From the NCBI GenBank assembly GCA_021018815.1, contig JAITYX010000133.1, positions 372,001 through 436,000 on the forward strand: DNA of 64,000 nucleotides, written 5' to 3'. Below the pieces are notes generated by a model. It did not search any database and was not told the origin of the DNA. It saw nothing but the letters and a program-made list of their open reading frames with translations. Positions 1 to 10,408 of the stretch are shown here, piece after piece. This stretch comes from Talinum fruticosum (taxonomy: Eukaryota > Streptophyta > Magnoliopsida > Caryophyllales > Talinaceae). The number at the start of each line of letters is the position of its first letter. Positions within the stretch are counted from its first letter, which is position 1. The translations under genes were made by a program, and so were the position numbers.

Positions 1-929
1 ATGTGATCTTTGCTTCCACATTCAAAATAGCTAGAGTTCTTAGTTAAAGATAACTTTGAAGGGGAAGAATATTTAACTTTTCTATCCTTCTTATTTTTCT
101 TGTAGAACTCTTCCTTTGGCCTCTTTTCCCATTTCTTATGCTTCATCATTCTTTTGAAGCCTCGGGCAATGAGTGTCATCGGATCCTCTTCGAGTCCGAG
201 GAGCTCGGACTTTACCTTGTACTTTATGAGGCCTTCGGCGCAATGTTCTTTTTGGTGTTGACCTCGGCATCCTCTTCTTCTAGGTGAATTTCATGGGTAA
301 GCGGCTTTCCAATCGGTTCGTCCGGCTTTAGTTAAGAGAGGTTATGAGCTTCCTCGATGGCTATCACCTTGGCACCCCATCTTCTATTTGGTGGACTTCT
401 CATAATTTTTTTGCACATTTCCTCGTGAGAAATTTTCCTACCCAATGATTTGATATTGTTTGTAATCTCGGTGAAGTGAATAAACATCTCGAGTGATATT
501 TTCTTCGGCTCCATCTTAAACAACTCATATTTGTGAAGATACTAACTTATCTTTGCCTATTTCACTTAGCTTGTTCCCTCATATGTGTTGACAAGAGTGT
601 CCCATACATCTTTGGCTGTGTCGGATGCTGACACTCTGTTGTACTCTTCCGAGCTGTAGCACACATCGAAATTTCATTGCTTTGAAGTTCTTTCGAACTT
701 CTCCGACTCCTTGTTGGTGTACTCGAACTTTTCTTTAGGCACGGATCTTGTACCTTCCATCTTCATTATAATGTAGTTGCCTTCTTGGATGATGTTCCAG
801 ACATCTTCATCATTGTCCAGCAGAAAGTATACCATTAGTTTCTTCCGAGTGCACGAAGTTTGATCCTTTAAACTTTGGTGGTCCGGTGGAAGACCTTCTT
901 TCATCGAACTCTCCAATGTTCCGAGCCAT
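1..929 (-). pseudogene. copia gag (element A), partial and frameshifted
   Basis: Capsid/nucleocapsid gene of element A. The likely start is the ATG at 927-929 (product begins MARN), the same start seen in element C at 15410-15412. Downstream, a segment around 332-523 carries the gag core seen in plant copia elements (MFIHFTEITNNIKSLG, then a conserved GAKVIAIEEAHNL motif). The zinc-knuckle region lies at about 1-60 and appears degraded. Frameshifts and stops break the frame between 523 and 674 and before 332, so no intact gag is possible. It would package element RNA in cytoplasmic particles if functional. Confidence 0.75.
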
Positions 930-974
930 CTAATCTTTAGACCTTTGGATTGTTAGATCCTGCTTGAAAGGTTA

Positions 975-987
975 GGCTCTAATACCA
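975..987 (-). promoter_or_regulatory. Primer-binding site of element A (initiator tRNA-Met type)
   Basis: On the minus strand this reads TGGTATTAGAGCC, one base different from the usual plant copia PBS TGGTATCAGAGCC complementary to the 3' end of initiator tRNA-Met. It lies two bases inside the LTR end at 990. Element C has the identical site at 15458-15470. Confidence 0.85.
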
Positions 988-989
988 AT

Positions 990-1284
990 TGAAGGTTTGC
1001 TCCTGGAGAGTCTAAGTCACCTAGAGGGGGTGAATAGGGTGAAGAGGAAATTTTAGCAAACTTAGAATCTTTTTGCTTGGAAGAAGATAAACAGTGATTC
1101 CGAGTCTAGATTGGACTCGGAAAAGTATACATTCGAGCAACGTGGAAACCCTCCCGGGGCAGAAAACCATGGACAATGCAAATCCAAGCACCAAGTCAAA
1201 TCCACTATTTTGAATCCTCAAAATACAACGGACTAACTCAACTAGAATTGCTCCCTTAGACAATTCCTTACAATGTTTTCCTAG
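990..1284 (-). repeat. Element A 5' LTR, truncated (3' part only)
   Basis: The left edge starts TGAAGGTTTGCTC, the reverse complement of the family's LTR terminus (..CAAACCTTCA). Sequence is homologous to the element C LTRs until TTTTCCTAG at about 1284, then changes to inverted gag sequence. Around 1000 bases of LTR, including the TATA region, are missing. Confidence 0.8.
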
Positions 1285-1451
1285 CTCTTGAGACTCATTG
1301 AGCTTTTGTTTCGGATGCTCATTTTCTCTTCGAGTAACTCGGACTCAGTCTCATTAGCTTGAGTACTAATCTTGAGTTCTCTTAGAGTAAGTCTCAGTTT
1401 TTCTAATTCATTTTTCAAACTAATCCTCTCGAAGTAAGAGACTCAAGAGCT
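1283..1451. other. Inverted gag segment bounded by a 10-bp inverted repeat
   Basis: Between 1286 and about 1440 the gag C-terminal coding sequence reads on the minus strand, whereas from about 1442 the contiguous next part of gag reads on the plus strand. The edges carry agctcttgag (1283-1292) and its exact reverse complement ctcaagagct (1442-1451). This looks like a small inversion or a template-switch event at a short inverted repeat. Confidence 0.7.
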
Positions 1452-4400
1452 TGTTTTGAAATTTACTCAAGGTCGAAAAACCTTGACATGCTCTTAGGCT
1501 CTTAGTGTGTCTCCTTCAGGAAACAAGGACTTGGTTTAACGAAGAGGAGGAATCTAATTTCTACTCAAATATTTTCAAAAAGGATTGTAGAACTATGAAG
1601 TTTAGGAAGGTTGAGCATGGTCCTATTTATAAAAATGAAAGGAGGACTGAGCCCGGATCGGTTTTCAAAAGAAAGACACACGGACTCGGTTTTCTAAATA
1701 GAAGACTTACAATAAGACCAAACCCAAAGTTATTCAAATCTAGGTTCCCAAGAGTCTTCTTCCTCGAAAAGGACCGCAGATAAAGGGAGTTACTAGGTTC
1801 GTTAGAGGAAGTGAGAAGGGTTAGTTTGTTTCGACATGCGGGTAACTCGAGAAAAGACAAAAGGTCATTGGTACCTAGACAGTGGATGCTCACACCACAA
1901 GTCAGGAGATTCAAGACTCTTTTTGAGTTGGAACATTACAAAGGAGGCAAAGTCACTTTTGGAGATGACAATAAGGGCAAAATAGTTGGAATAGGGAAGA
2001 TTGGGAAAGGAGATAACTTGGTCGACCTAGTCTATGTTGTCGGGGATTAAAGTACAATCTACTCGAGCATCTCTCAATTGTGTGACAAAGGTCAAGAGGT
2101 AAGGTTCAATCGGACAAATTGCTATATTTCTGATGCAACCACCAAAGAGACTAAGCTCTTAAGTAAGAGATCGGGTAATACCTACACTATTCCTCTTTCG
2201 ATCCAAGTTAGAATTTATCTTGTTTAAAAGCATCATTGCATGTTGATTTTTGGACATGGCATCGTAGACTAGGTCATGTTAGCATGCATACTATCAAAAA
2301 GCTTGCATCTCATGGTTTAGTTAGAGGTTTACCTAATCTGTGCATTTAAGAAAGATAAAATCGTGAAGCATGCACAAAAGGGAAATAGGTCAGATCATCC
2401 TTCAATTCTCTCAAAATTGTTTCCACATCCAAAGTGCTTGAAATGTTGCATATGGATTTATGTGGTGAAATCCTTGTAAAGAGTCTCATAGGTAAATCAT
2501 ATGTACTTGTGATTATTGATGACTACTCATGATTTACCCGGGTTTTTTTTCTGAAACACAAAAATGAAGCTATCAAAGAGTTCAAGAAGCTCTGCAGGAA
2601 AATTCAAGTAGAGTCTTAAACTCGGATCAAAAGAATTTGAACCGACCATGGAAGGGAGTTCGATTACACGAATTTGTAGAGTTTTGTGATAAGAAAGGTA
2701 TCTCTCACAACTTCTCAGCACCAAGAACTCCTCAACAGAATGGAGTAGTGGAGAGAAAGAACCGAACTCTTCAAGAAATAGGAAGGACAATGATGATTGA
2801 ACATGCTCGCCTTACTATTTCGAGGTAGAGGCGATTAATAGAGCAAACTACACATTAAATAGATGCCTCATTAGACCCATTACGAAGAAAACTCCATACG
2901 AGCTCTACAAGGGAAAGAAACCCAACATCTTATACTTCAAACCTTTTGGATGTAAGTGCTTTGTTCACAATAATGGTAAGGATCACTTGACCAAGTTTGA
3001 TGCTCGGTCGGATGAAGGTATCTTTCCAGGTTATTCATCTCATAGTAAAACATATCGTATTTTCAATAAAAGCACTAACAAAGTGGAATAGAGCATTCAC
3101 GTTGTGTTTAATGAGATTGATCGGGGAAAACCAAGTGAGTTACCGTTTGCAAATCCGAAACTCACTCGAGATGAAGATGATCTTACCGAAGCTAAGCTCA
3201 AACAGAATCAAAAGAAAGTAGCTCGGAATGAGACAACTCGGAACATTATGACTCGGATCGGACTAGCTCAAAAGCCAGCTCGAATACTGAAGATCAAATA
3301 GATGAGCAAGCTTAGTCGGATCGGATCATTGAAGATCAACCAGTTCAACCAACAAATCTGGTGAACCGGAGAGTAGGTAAAGCATTCAAATATGCTTCGA
3401 GCTACCAACTCGAGAACATCTTGTCCGACCTCAATAGTGGGGTAAGAACTCGCTCTTCTTTGCAAAATCTATGTTCATTCACTATATTCATATCATTAAC
3501 TGAACCTAGAAATGCACTAAAGGCCCTAAATGAACCTGAATGGGTAGAGGCCATGCAAGAGGACCTTAATCAATTTGAGAGAAACCAAGTCCGGACTTTG
3601 ACCAAACGACCTTCCGACCACCCAGTCATAGGAGCCAAATGGGTTTTTAAGAACCTAGATAAGGATGGGTTGGTAGTTAGAACTAAGGCTAGACTTATGG
3701 CTCCATGTTACAATTAAGAAGAAGGGATTGATCGTGGGAAACCTTTACACCGATTCTTTGGGATTGAAGAAATTAGAATCCGATTGGCATTTGCATCAAG
3801 CATGAATATTAAATTGTATCAAATGGATGTCAAATGTGCTTTTCTAAATGGTTTCATTCAAGAGGAAGTCTATGTTGAGCAACCCCTGGATTTGAAAACT
3901 CAAAATTTCCAAATCATGTTTTCAAGTTGCAAAGGCTTAAACAAGCTCCCGGAGCTTGATATGAAAGACTGAGCGGTTTCTTGGTTGAAAATGATATCAA
4001 AAGAGGTCAGATTGACAAAACTCTTTTCATATAAACCAAGGGGAAAGAATTTCTTGTTATTCAAATTTATGTTGATGATATAATCTTTGGAGCTACTAAT
4101 GAAAATCTATGTCGAGATTTTTCTAAGTTAATGAGACTGGAATTCCAAATGAGTATGATGGGAGAGCTCAACTTCTTTCTTGGTCTATAAATCAAACAAG
4201 ACAAAGATGGCATCTATGTCCATCAATCTAAGTATACCAAGGAGTTGTTGAAGAAGTACAAGCTTTAAGATGCAAAACATACAGCAACACCAATGAGTAG
4301 CGAGCATGAAACCGGACTCGGATGAAAAAGGTAAAGCGAGTAGATCAAAAACTCTATCGAGGTATGATTGGATCTCTATTATATCTTACATCCAGTAGAC

Positions 4401-4961
4401 CAGAAATTATATTTAGTGTATGTGTATGATTCCAAGCTAATCCAAAAGAATCACATCTCATTGTGGTGAAGAGAATTTTTAGATATCTTGCAAGGACTAA
4501 GAATCTAAGTCTAAGGTTCTTAAGAGACTCAAAAATGACCCTCACTGGATACTCGGATGCCGACTATGCTTGGATACAAGGTTGATAGAAAGAGCACATC
4601 AGGAGCATGCCGGTTTCGGGTCAATCCCTTATATCTTGGCACTCAAAGAAGCGGAACTCGGTTGCTCTATCAACTGCTGAAGCTGAGTACATTGCAAGCT
4701 GGAGCATGCTTGTGCTTAGATTCTATGGATCAAGCAACACTTGAAAGATCTTGGACTTTCATTCAAATCAATTACACCAAGTGTGATAATCGAGTGCAAT
4801 AAGCATCACTAAGAATCCAGTTCAACACTAAAAAACAAAGCATATTTAGGTCGGGTAGGATTTTCCGACGATTATTCCGAGAAAGGTGATATTGAACTTG
4901 AATTCATTCCTACAAAGTTTCGATTAGTCGATATATTGAACTTGGCATGATAAATGCATGA
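1442..4961 (+). pseudogene. copia gag C-terminus plus pol (PR-IN-RT-RH) of element B
   Basis: Order read across several frames: gag tail (1505-1783); aspartic protease with a DSGCS active-site motif at about 1868-1885; GAG-pre-integrase and zinc-binding region (2220-2350); integrase core with a typical TPQQNGVVERKNRT motif (about 2729-2770); reverse transcriptase (3490-4150) with QMDVKCAFLNG at 3820 and the YVDD box at about 4066-4077; RNase H ending near 4961. Compared with the same region of element G it has many frameshifts and stops, for example a TGA inside the integrase at 2529. Cannot produce a full polyprotein. Confidence 0.85.
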
Positions 4962-5199
4962 TTATGTGTTTTTAAGTGAAATTGTCTTACATGATTATGT
5001 GTTATATATTTTCTTTCTTTGTCTTAATAACAATTGGTTCGGTTGACCCGAGTAAGATTGAGCTAGGAGTTATCATTCGCTTGCGTTTCCGAGTCACTCG
5101 TAAACATTATTGAGTTAGACTCGGCTTTTGAGAAAAATGGACTTCAAACTTCGAAATCATCTCTAGATTAGTGGAGAATTTCATAAATTTCTTTTCAAA

Positions 5200-5226
5200 T
5201 ATCTCTTTTCTCTCTCTCTCTCTCTA
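5200..5226. repeat. CT microsatellite in element B
   Basis: Run of tctctctctctctctc just after the pol gene, within the spacer between pol and ORF3. Confidence 0.8.
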
Positions 5227-5364
5227 CCCCGCACATTGATCATTGAACTAGCCGTTGGGAGAAAGACACTAGAATTCTAACCATTGGAGACAGAACCGTC
5301 ACACCTGTCCGAGGCGACCATTGGAGGTTTAGGTCGAACAAGTACTAAAGGACATTCCTTTCGC

Positions 5365-5372
5365 TATAAATA
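5365..5372 (+). promoter_or_regulatory. TATA box upstream of ORF3 (element B)
   Basis: TATAAATA lies 168 bases before the ORF3 ATG and about 400 bases after the end of pol. It is followed by a pyrimidine-rich, ATG-poor leader with a long CT run (5473-5503). The same box and leader type occur before ORF3 in element G (48808-48815) and, on the minus strand, in element C (9994-10001). This fits a plant core promoter inside the element. Function is inferred from conservation and layout. Confidence 0.55.
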
Positions 5373-5472
5373 GCATCCCTTTTCCTTCATTTTGCTACTT
5401 TACTCTCTATTAACCTAATCTCTCGCATACTCACTCTCGCACTTAAAGTTCTCAGCACTCTCAGTACTCTCT

Positions 5473-5503
5473 TCTCTCTCTCTCTCTCTCTCTCTCTCGT
5501 TTC
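5473..5503. repeat. CT microsatellite in the ORF3 leader
   Basis: About 15 CT units between the TATA box and the ORF3 ATG. Pyrimidine-rich leaders at this place are shared with elements C and G, but the long pure run is specific to B. Confidence 0.8.
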
Positions 5504-6364
5504 TTCGAAGCTCACTCTCTTTCACTTCAAAATTCAGCCATGCCTAAAAGAGGTTCAGCTCAAGACTTTCTAGGGTCTGCGACAAAGAAACCTAGAACCA
5601 AGGAAACCCAAGAGGGTCCTTCTAACCCCTCCAAAATCTTTGTCACCCAAAATCTCATGTTGGATGACAAGTTCTTTGCAACCACTTCCTTTTCGTGGTT
5701 GAAGCACATCAAAACCACCAGAGTCTACAACTTCCTATACTTCAGTGAGTTTATTTACCCAAAACTCGTTGCTTGAGTTCTACTCCACTCTTTCTTGCTC
5801 CGAGGAGTCATCACCTCCGAGTTTGCTACACGATAATGCACATCAATCTCTCTCTCCTCCATCGTCTTTTCAAAGTTTCATCTATCTTTCTCAACTGCAA
5901 TCCCATTCCCTTCAATGAGATTGCGGATGAATTCTTCAAAAATACGCCAATGAAGTCCTTGAGTCACGCAAGAATTTCTCCGTGACTCGGATGAAGACCG
6001 AGGCCAGACTTCTCTGTTTCCTTTTGATGAGAACTTTCTTCTTTCATCATTCCAGCAAAGAGAATCCTAATTCAAAGATTCTCAAAGCTCTTTTGATATC
6101 CTTGAGGGCTACAATGTAGACCTCTTTCCAGCTATTACAGGCGGATGGCTATCGTGCCAGCTCAATCAAAGAAATCCACTCCTCTTCCCTTCGAAGCGCT
6201 TTTGACCTTAATTTTCAAACAATTTAAGGCTCCCTTCCCCTCGGACTCGAATGTCTGTTTCTAAGGCTCGCAATCATTGTTGGCAGGAAGGAGCTTCTTG
6301 GATACTGGTACCAGCAAATCCAGCCTAGTGTCGGGATCCACGGGTCGAGAACTAAGGCAACCTT

Positions 6365-6411
6365 CACCCCCACCTCGGACTCGGACTCGGACTCGGACTC
6401 GGACTCGGACT
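6365..6411. repeat. Tandem hexamer repeat (tcggac) in ORF3
   Basis: About seven copies of tcggac in a row. In the ORF3 frame each unit encodes Ser-Asp, extending an acidic serine-rich tract. In another plus-strand frame it gives Arg-Thr repeats. It has no counterpart of this length in elements C or G. Confidence 0.85.
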
Positions 6412-6517
6412 CACCTTTCACTCCTTCCTCTACCTGGTGGTGCTTCAACTCGAAGTCCTCCTCCTCAAGCCTCTGCAGCCTTGTCTACGACCTGCTAGAC
6501 AAGCTCACCTCTATGTC

Positions 6518-6522
6518 CGCGG
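6518..6522. repeat. Left target-site duplication of element C
   Basis: CGCGG immediately left of the element C LTR. The right copy at 16752-16756 is CGTGG, differing by one C-to-T change at a CpG, as expected for deaminated methylcytosine. Confidence 0.8.
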
Positions 6523-8011
6523 TAAAGGTTTGCTCTTGGAGAGTCTTGGTCACCCTAGAGAGGGTGAATAGGGTGATGAGGGAATTTTAACAACAATAGA
6601 GGGGTTAAAGTTTAAACTGAATAATCAAGGTAATCTTAGTCTAGATTGGACTCGGAAAAGTATCAACTCGAAATTAGGTGGAAACCCTCCCGGGGCAGAA
6701 AACCACGGCTAGTGCTAATCCAAGAACCAAGTCAAATCCACTATTTTGAATCCACACAATACAATAGACTGACTCAACCAGAATTGCTCCCTTAGACAAT
6801 TCCTTACAAAGTTTTCCTAGACTCGAAGTTCTCTTATCTAATCTAGTACTTTCTAACCGAGGTAACCTTTACAGCTAGGGACAATTGAGCTAAGTTAACC
6901 CTTACAGCTAAGTCAAGGGACCTTACTTAGAGAGTAAGACAGAGTTTGTGATCGATTACAAGACTTTACAATTCAGAAAAAGTGTTAAGTACGAGACTTG
7001 GAGTTGTAAGATGAAGATTGAATGAGAAAGAGATATAATTTCAGCAATGGGATCAGCAATCTTTTGTGAAGTGGCTTATATTTATAGGTGACCAAGCATA
7101 TTAGCCGTTGTGACTATCTTCGATTAGAAGTCCTCTCGTGACCGTTGTAACGGTTCTTCCGAGTCGCTCGGAAAAGATCTATTGAGATGTGAACATTGTG
7201 CAACGGCTCTTGACACCTTAGCATGTCCTAATACACTAGTGGTGTCCGAAAAGTAGCGTGCAAACCACCGTTGAGCTTAGCGGTGAAGATTTGTAGTTTT
7301 GGAAATAGACAACCCTAACATAGTGTCCGGACCTAGTCGAAGTAGAAAAAGCCTTGTCTGCTGGTGATTGAGAGCTTGAAGCCGGTTACTTTTGTAATTC
7401 AAAAAGTAGGATAACCTCGTTTAGATAACCTACAAAAGTAAACCAATTTTGGTTCTCAAAGTATAAAATATTTTGGTCTAAGATTAGGCACGAGATAATA
7501 ATTTAATTAAGATCATTAAGTGCATAATTATCCGAGTCCTAGAAAAGTGGAATTTTACGAGTCTAATATTCATTATACTCAAATTCCATCTCGAGTCGAT
7601 CTAGAGAAAGATCAAGTTATAGAAGAGAATATTAGAGTATGAGTACTTGATCTAGACATATATATTTCACTCAAAACATGCTGACTTAGAAAGTTGAATT
7701 AACGTTGTAATTCACTTTATCTTAGCATATGAAGTCAAAACTTAGTTTGAAAGAGTTAAAGTGCATGTTTGATCATGCGCTAAATCTAAGTGATGTCCGA
7801 GTGACTTAGAACCATCGAGTGAATTGGTGAACAAGAGTGTGCTTTCGATTTAGTAAAAATCGAATGAAAACATATGCGGTAGTTTACGTAACGCTCAAAA
7901 AGTTTCTATAACACTCGGAATGACTTGTAATCAAAACTTAAAAGGGATGAAGTTTGTACCTGATTCCTTGATAGTACTCGGAATGATATAAATGTAGAAT
8001 CCGAGTCTTCA
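6523..8011 (-). repeat. Element C 3' LTR
   Basis: 1489 bp. The right end is ..CCGAGTCTTCA, the reverse complement of the LTR start TGAAGACTCGG. The left end reads TAAAGG in place of TGAAGG, so the terminal CA of the LTR is mutated. It keeps a 286-bp segment (7245-7530) that the 5' LTR has lost. Minus-strand TATA-like ctataaatata lies near 7075-7087. Confidence 0.88.
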
Positions 8012-8024
8012 ATATCCCCTTTTT
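8012..8024 (-). promoter_or_regulatory. Polypurine tract of element C
   Basis: The plus strand reads atatccccttttt, so the element strand reads AAAAAGGGGATAT directly before the 3' LTR. It is nearly the same as the tract of element B at 17914-17925. Confidence 0.8.
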
Positions 8025-8762
8025 ATGAAAGGCATTCCATACTCGGATAGAAACTTTGTTAGTGAAACAATCCTCGGTTTTCATTCTTTCTCAATGAGTA
8101 TATCGGAGTTTAGAGATAAAATCGCTGAAATAGCTAAAGTGGTTCAGACTTAGATCATATTAGAGTGATTATACTTAGATTGTATCGAGCTAAGAATGAA
8201 ATATCGCATAGAAATGAAGTGATTTGAACTTAGAGTATTGCTTATATCGGAGCAAAGATACATAAATGAGTTGACATCTCGGAGCAAGATATACTAAGAA
8301 ATTGAAACTCGAAAGGAGTTACACTTAGAGGTAAATAAGCATGAAATGAAACTTCATTCATATTCACACAAGCATAGAAAATATGTACAAGAAGGGTGAG
8401 AAAAACTCCCCTGAACAAGACAACAAATTTTCTAAATATTCTCCCCTTACCTTTCAACAAACAAAAACAAAATGGAGAAGAATGTATCAAGTAGATACAA
8501 TTTGTTTGTCGGGACAAAAAAAAAAAAGAAAACCAAAACAGAGAAAAAGAATTTAGGATGGTGGAGTGGGAGCAGATCGAGCTGATGTGGATGACCGGGC
8601 AGTGTGCCTACGCAGGTATGAGCGAGAAGATGTTGAAGATCTTGGCGGGGCAACACTGGTAACTCGGGATGGGTTCGGCTCCGAGTGGCCGACCTGGAAC
8701 AAGGTCGTCCAGAGGTTCATCCTCTTGGAACTTGATGGAGGGTGGTGCTTCCTCCGGCTTGA
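8025..8762 (-). other. 3' untranslated region of element C
   Basis: The stretch between ORF3 and the polypurine tract is homologous to 17176-17913 of element B. It contains short A/T runs and no convincing reading frame. Confidence 0.6.
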
Positions 8763-9720
8763 CTACTGCTGACCGACCTTTGTCGGCAGGGCCTTCGACT
8801 CACTCGGACTATTGTCCGAGCTAATCGGCTCCGGTTCGAGGGCGGGAGCACCTTGTCTCTCGGCTTCTTCCCTTTTGCTCCTTCTTCTTCCTCCTTCTCC
8901 CCTTCCTCCTTCTCCTCGGAAGGAGCTGCCTCGATCACAGCCTCCTCTTCTTCTTCTTCTGCCTCTCCGGAAGGAGATTTGGCAAGGCTCGAGGACTCTT
9001 CTAATGTGTTTGAGCCGACCGGGTCCTGAGCCGCTTTGGAGCGCCATTCTTGGAGGAGCTCGATCGGTTCCTTCTGCTCCTTAACCGGTGCTTTAATCTC
9101 AAGGAGCATGTCCTACTGCTCTTGGATTTGAGACTAGGTTGTCTTTTGGTTTATGGTCATAGGCTGAAGGACAATCTTGAATGATCGAAGAGTGTCCTTG
9201 ATCTTAGTGGACACGAGAGGAGAGCTTGTCCAACATTGTGTTAGACAAAACAGAAGAGAGTACATGAGAAGCACTCGAGGTGGAAGCACCGCTGGGTAGA
9301 GGAGTTAGAGAGAATGGAGTCCGAGAGAGAGGCGAGAGGAGAAGGTTGCGTCGGTTCGAGTCGTGGACCCGGACACCCGATTGGGTTTCCTGGTTTCCAT
9401 AGCCTATAGCTCTTTCCTGCCAACTACTATGGCAGCCTCGAAACTGCGTTAGGATCCGAGGGAGTGGGCCTTTGAATTGTTTGAAGATGAAGGTGAAGAG
9501 AGCCCCAAAAGGAAGAGGGGTGGATTTCTTTGTGCTGAGCTGGCACAGAGGCCATCCGCTCAATGATTGCTTGGGAAGAGGTCTACTTCATAGCCCTCTA
9601 GAATGTCAAAAAGAGCCTTAAGAATCTTGGAATTTGGATTCTCTTTGCTTGGAATGCTTGAGATAAAAAGTTCTCATCAGTGAGAAAACAAAGAAGACGA
9701 GCTTCGACTTCATCCGACTC
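8763..9720 (-). pseudogene. ORF3 of element C, N-terminus deleted
   Basis: Minus-strand remains of the third ORF. The C-terminal half is recognisable, including a very Glu/Lys-rich tract (about 8845-9000) and a Ser/Asp-rich end, and matches element B at 16757-17175. The region at 9570-9720 corresponds to B 5980-6130. The start and about 400 bases of N-terminal coding sequence equivalent to B 5440-5850 are missing. The TATA-type promoter region (9994-10001) remains upstream. Frameshifts separate the segments. Confidence 0.65.
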
Positions 9721-9993
9721 GCTGAGAAGTTTTTGTGTGACTTAGGGATTTGTTTTGCTTACTAATTGAAGAATTCAACAACAACCTCGTTGAAAGGTAT
9801 AGGGTTGTCTGTTGAGGAAAAGAGATGATACTTTGAATAAGCGGTGGAGGAGAGAGATGTTTACTTGAGATGTTTCTTACTTTGCTTGAGAGAGAAGGTT
9901 TGTTGTTTGAAAACACTCGAACTTTCTTGAGAGGTAGTATGCGAGAGAGTGAGTGAGTAGAGAGTAAAGTAGTGAATGAAGGAAAATGGACAC

Positions 9994-10001
9994 TATTTAT
10001 A
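9994..10001 (-). promoter_or_regulatory. TATA box upstream of ORF3 (element C)
   Basis: The minus strand reads TATAAATA followed by a pyrimidine-rich leader (ccttcattcactactttactctc), nearly the same as in element B. The leader now runs into the truncated ORF3. Confidence 0.5.
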
Positions 10002-10408
10002 AAGAAAGAATTGTCCTTCAATATTCGTTCGACCCAACTCTCCAACGGTCGCCTCGGACCGGTGTGACTATTCTCGCTCTCCAACGGTTAGAATTCCGAG
10101 TGTTTGTCTTCTAACGGCTAGTTCTCCGATTGATACGTGCGAGAGAAAGAGAGAAAAAGAGAAATTTTTAAAAGACACATCTGAAATTCTCCACTAATCT
10201 AGAGATGATTTCAGAAGTTTGATGTCCAATTTTCTCAAAAACTAAGTCTAACTTAGTAAAGTTTCTAAGTCACTCGGAAACTACAAGCAAGCAATAACTC
10301 ATAGCTCGAGTACCACTGGGTCAACAGAACTAATTGTTATTAAAGTAAAGAAAAGAAACATTTAACACATAATCTTGCAAAGTAAATTCACTTAGAAAGG
10401 CACACAAT

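Larger units (their letters stand above)
1..1284 (-). mobile_element. Element A: 5' end of a SIRE/Maximus-like Ty1/copia retrotransposon (partial)
   Basis: Read on the minus strand this holds a partial LTR, a primer-binding site and the gag gene, which runs off the left edge of the window. It matches the 5' end of element C (14368-16751) in order and sequence, so it belongs to the same family. The LTR stops abruptly at about 1284, where it meets an inverted gag segment of element B. Protease and polymerase are not in the window. Assignment to the SIRE/Maximus lineage is inferred from the relatives with long LTRs, an initiator-Met PBS and an extra ORF after pol. Confidence 0.8.
5540..6522 (+). 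pseudogene. ORF3 of element B, 5' part (split by element C)
   Basis: Third ORF downstream of pol. It starts MPKRGSAQ and continues with a basic segment (KKPRTK, a possible nuclear signal) and a conserved region containing DDKFF and SFSWLK. The homologous start MPKRGSAM in element G supports the ATG at 5540. Frame is lost at the TGA at 5774-5776 and recovered in other frames to 6522. Near 6362-6413 a Ser-Asp-coding hexamer repeat occurs. SIRE/Maximus elements often carry an extra, sometimes env-like, ORF here. This one more closely resembles the domain called putative plant transposon protein, which is a recollection and not a search result. The rest of the gene lies beyond element C at 16757-17175. 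Confidence 0.65.

Noticed and set aside
8812..9084. Leucine/proline-rich plus-strand frame resembling a secreted protein
   Set aside because: It is the complement of the Glu/Lys-rich coding tract of ORF3 in element C.
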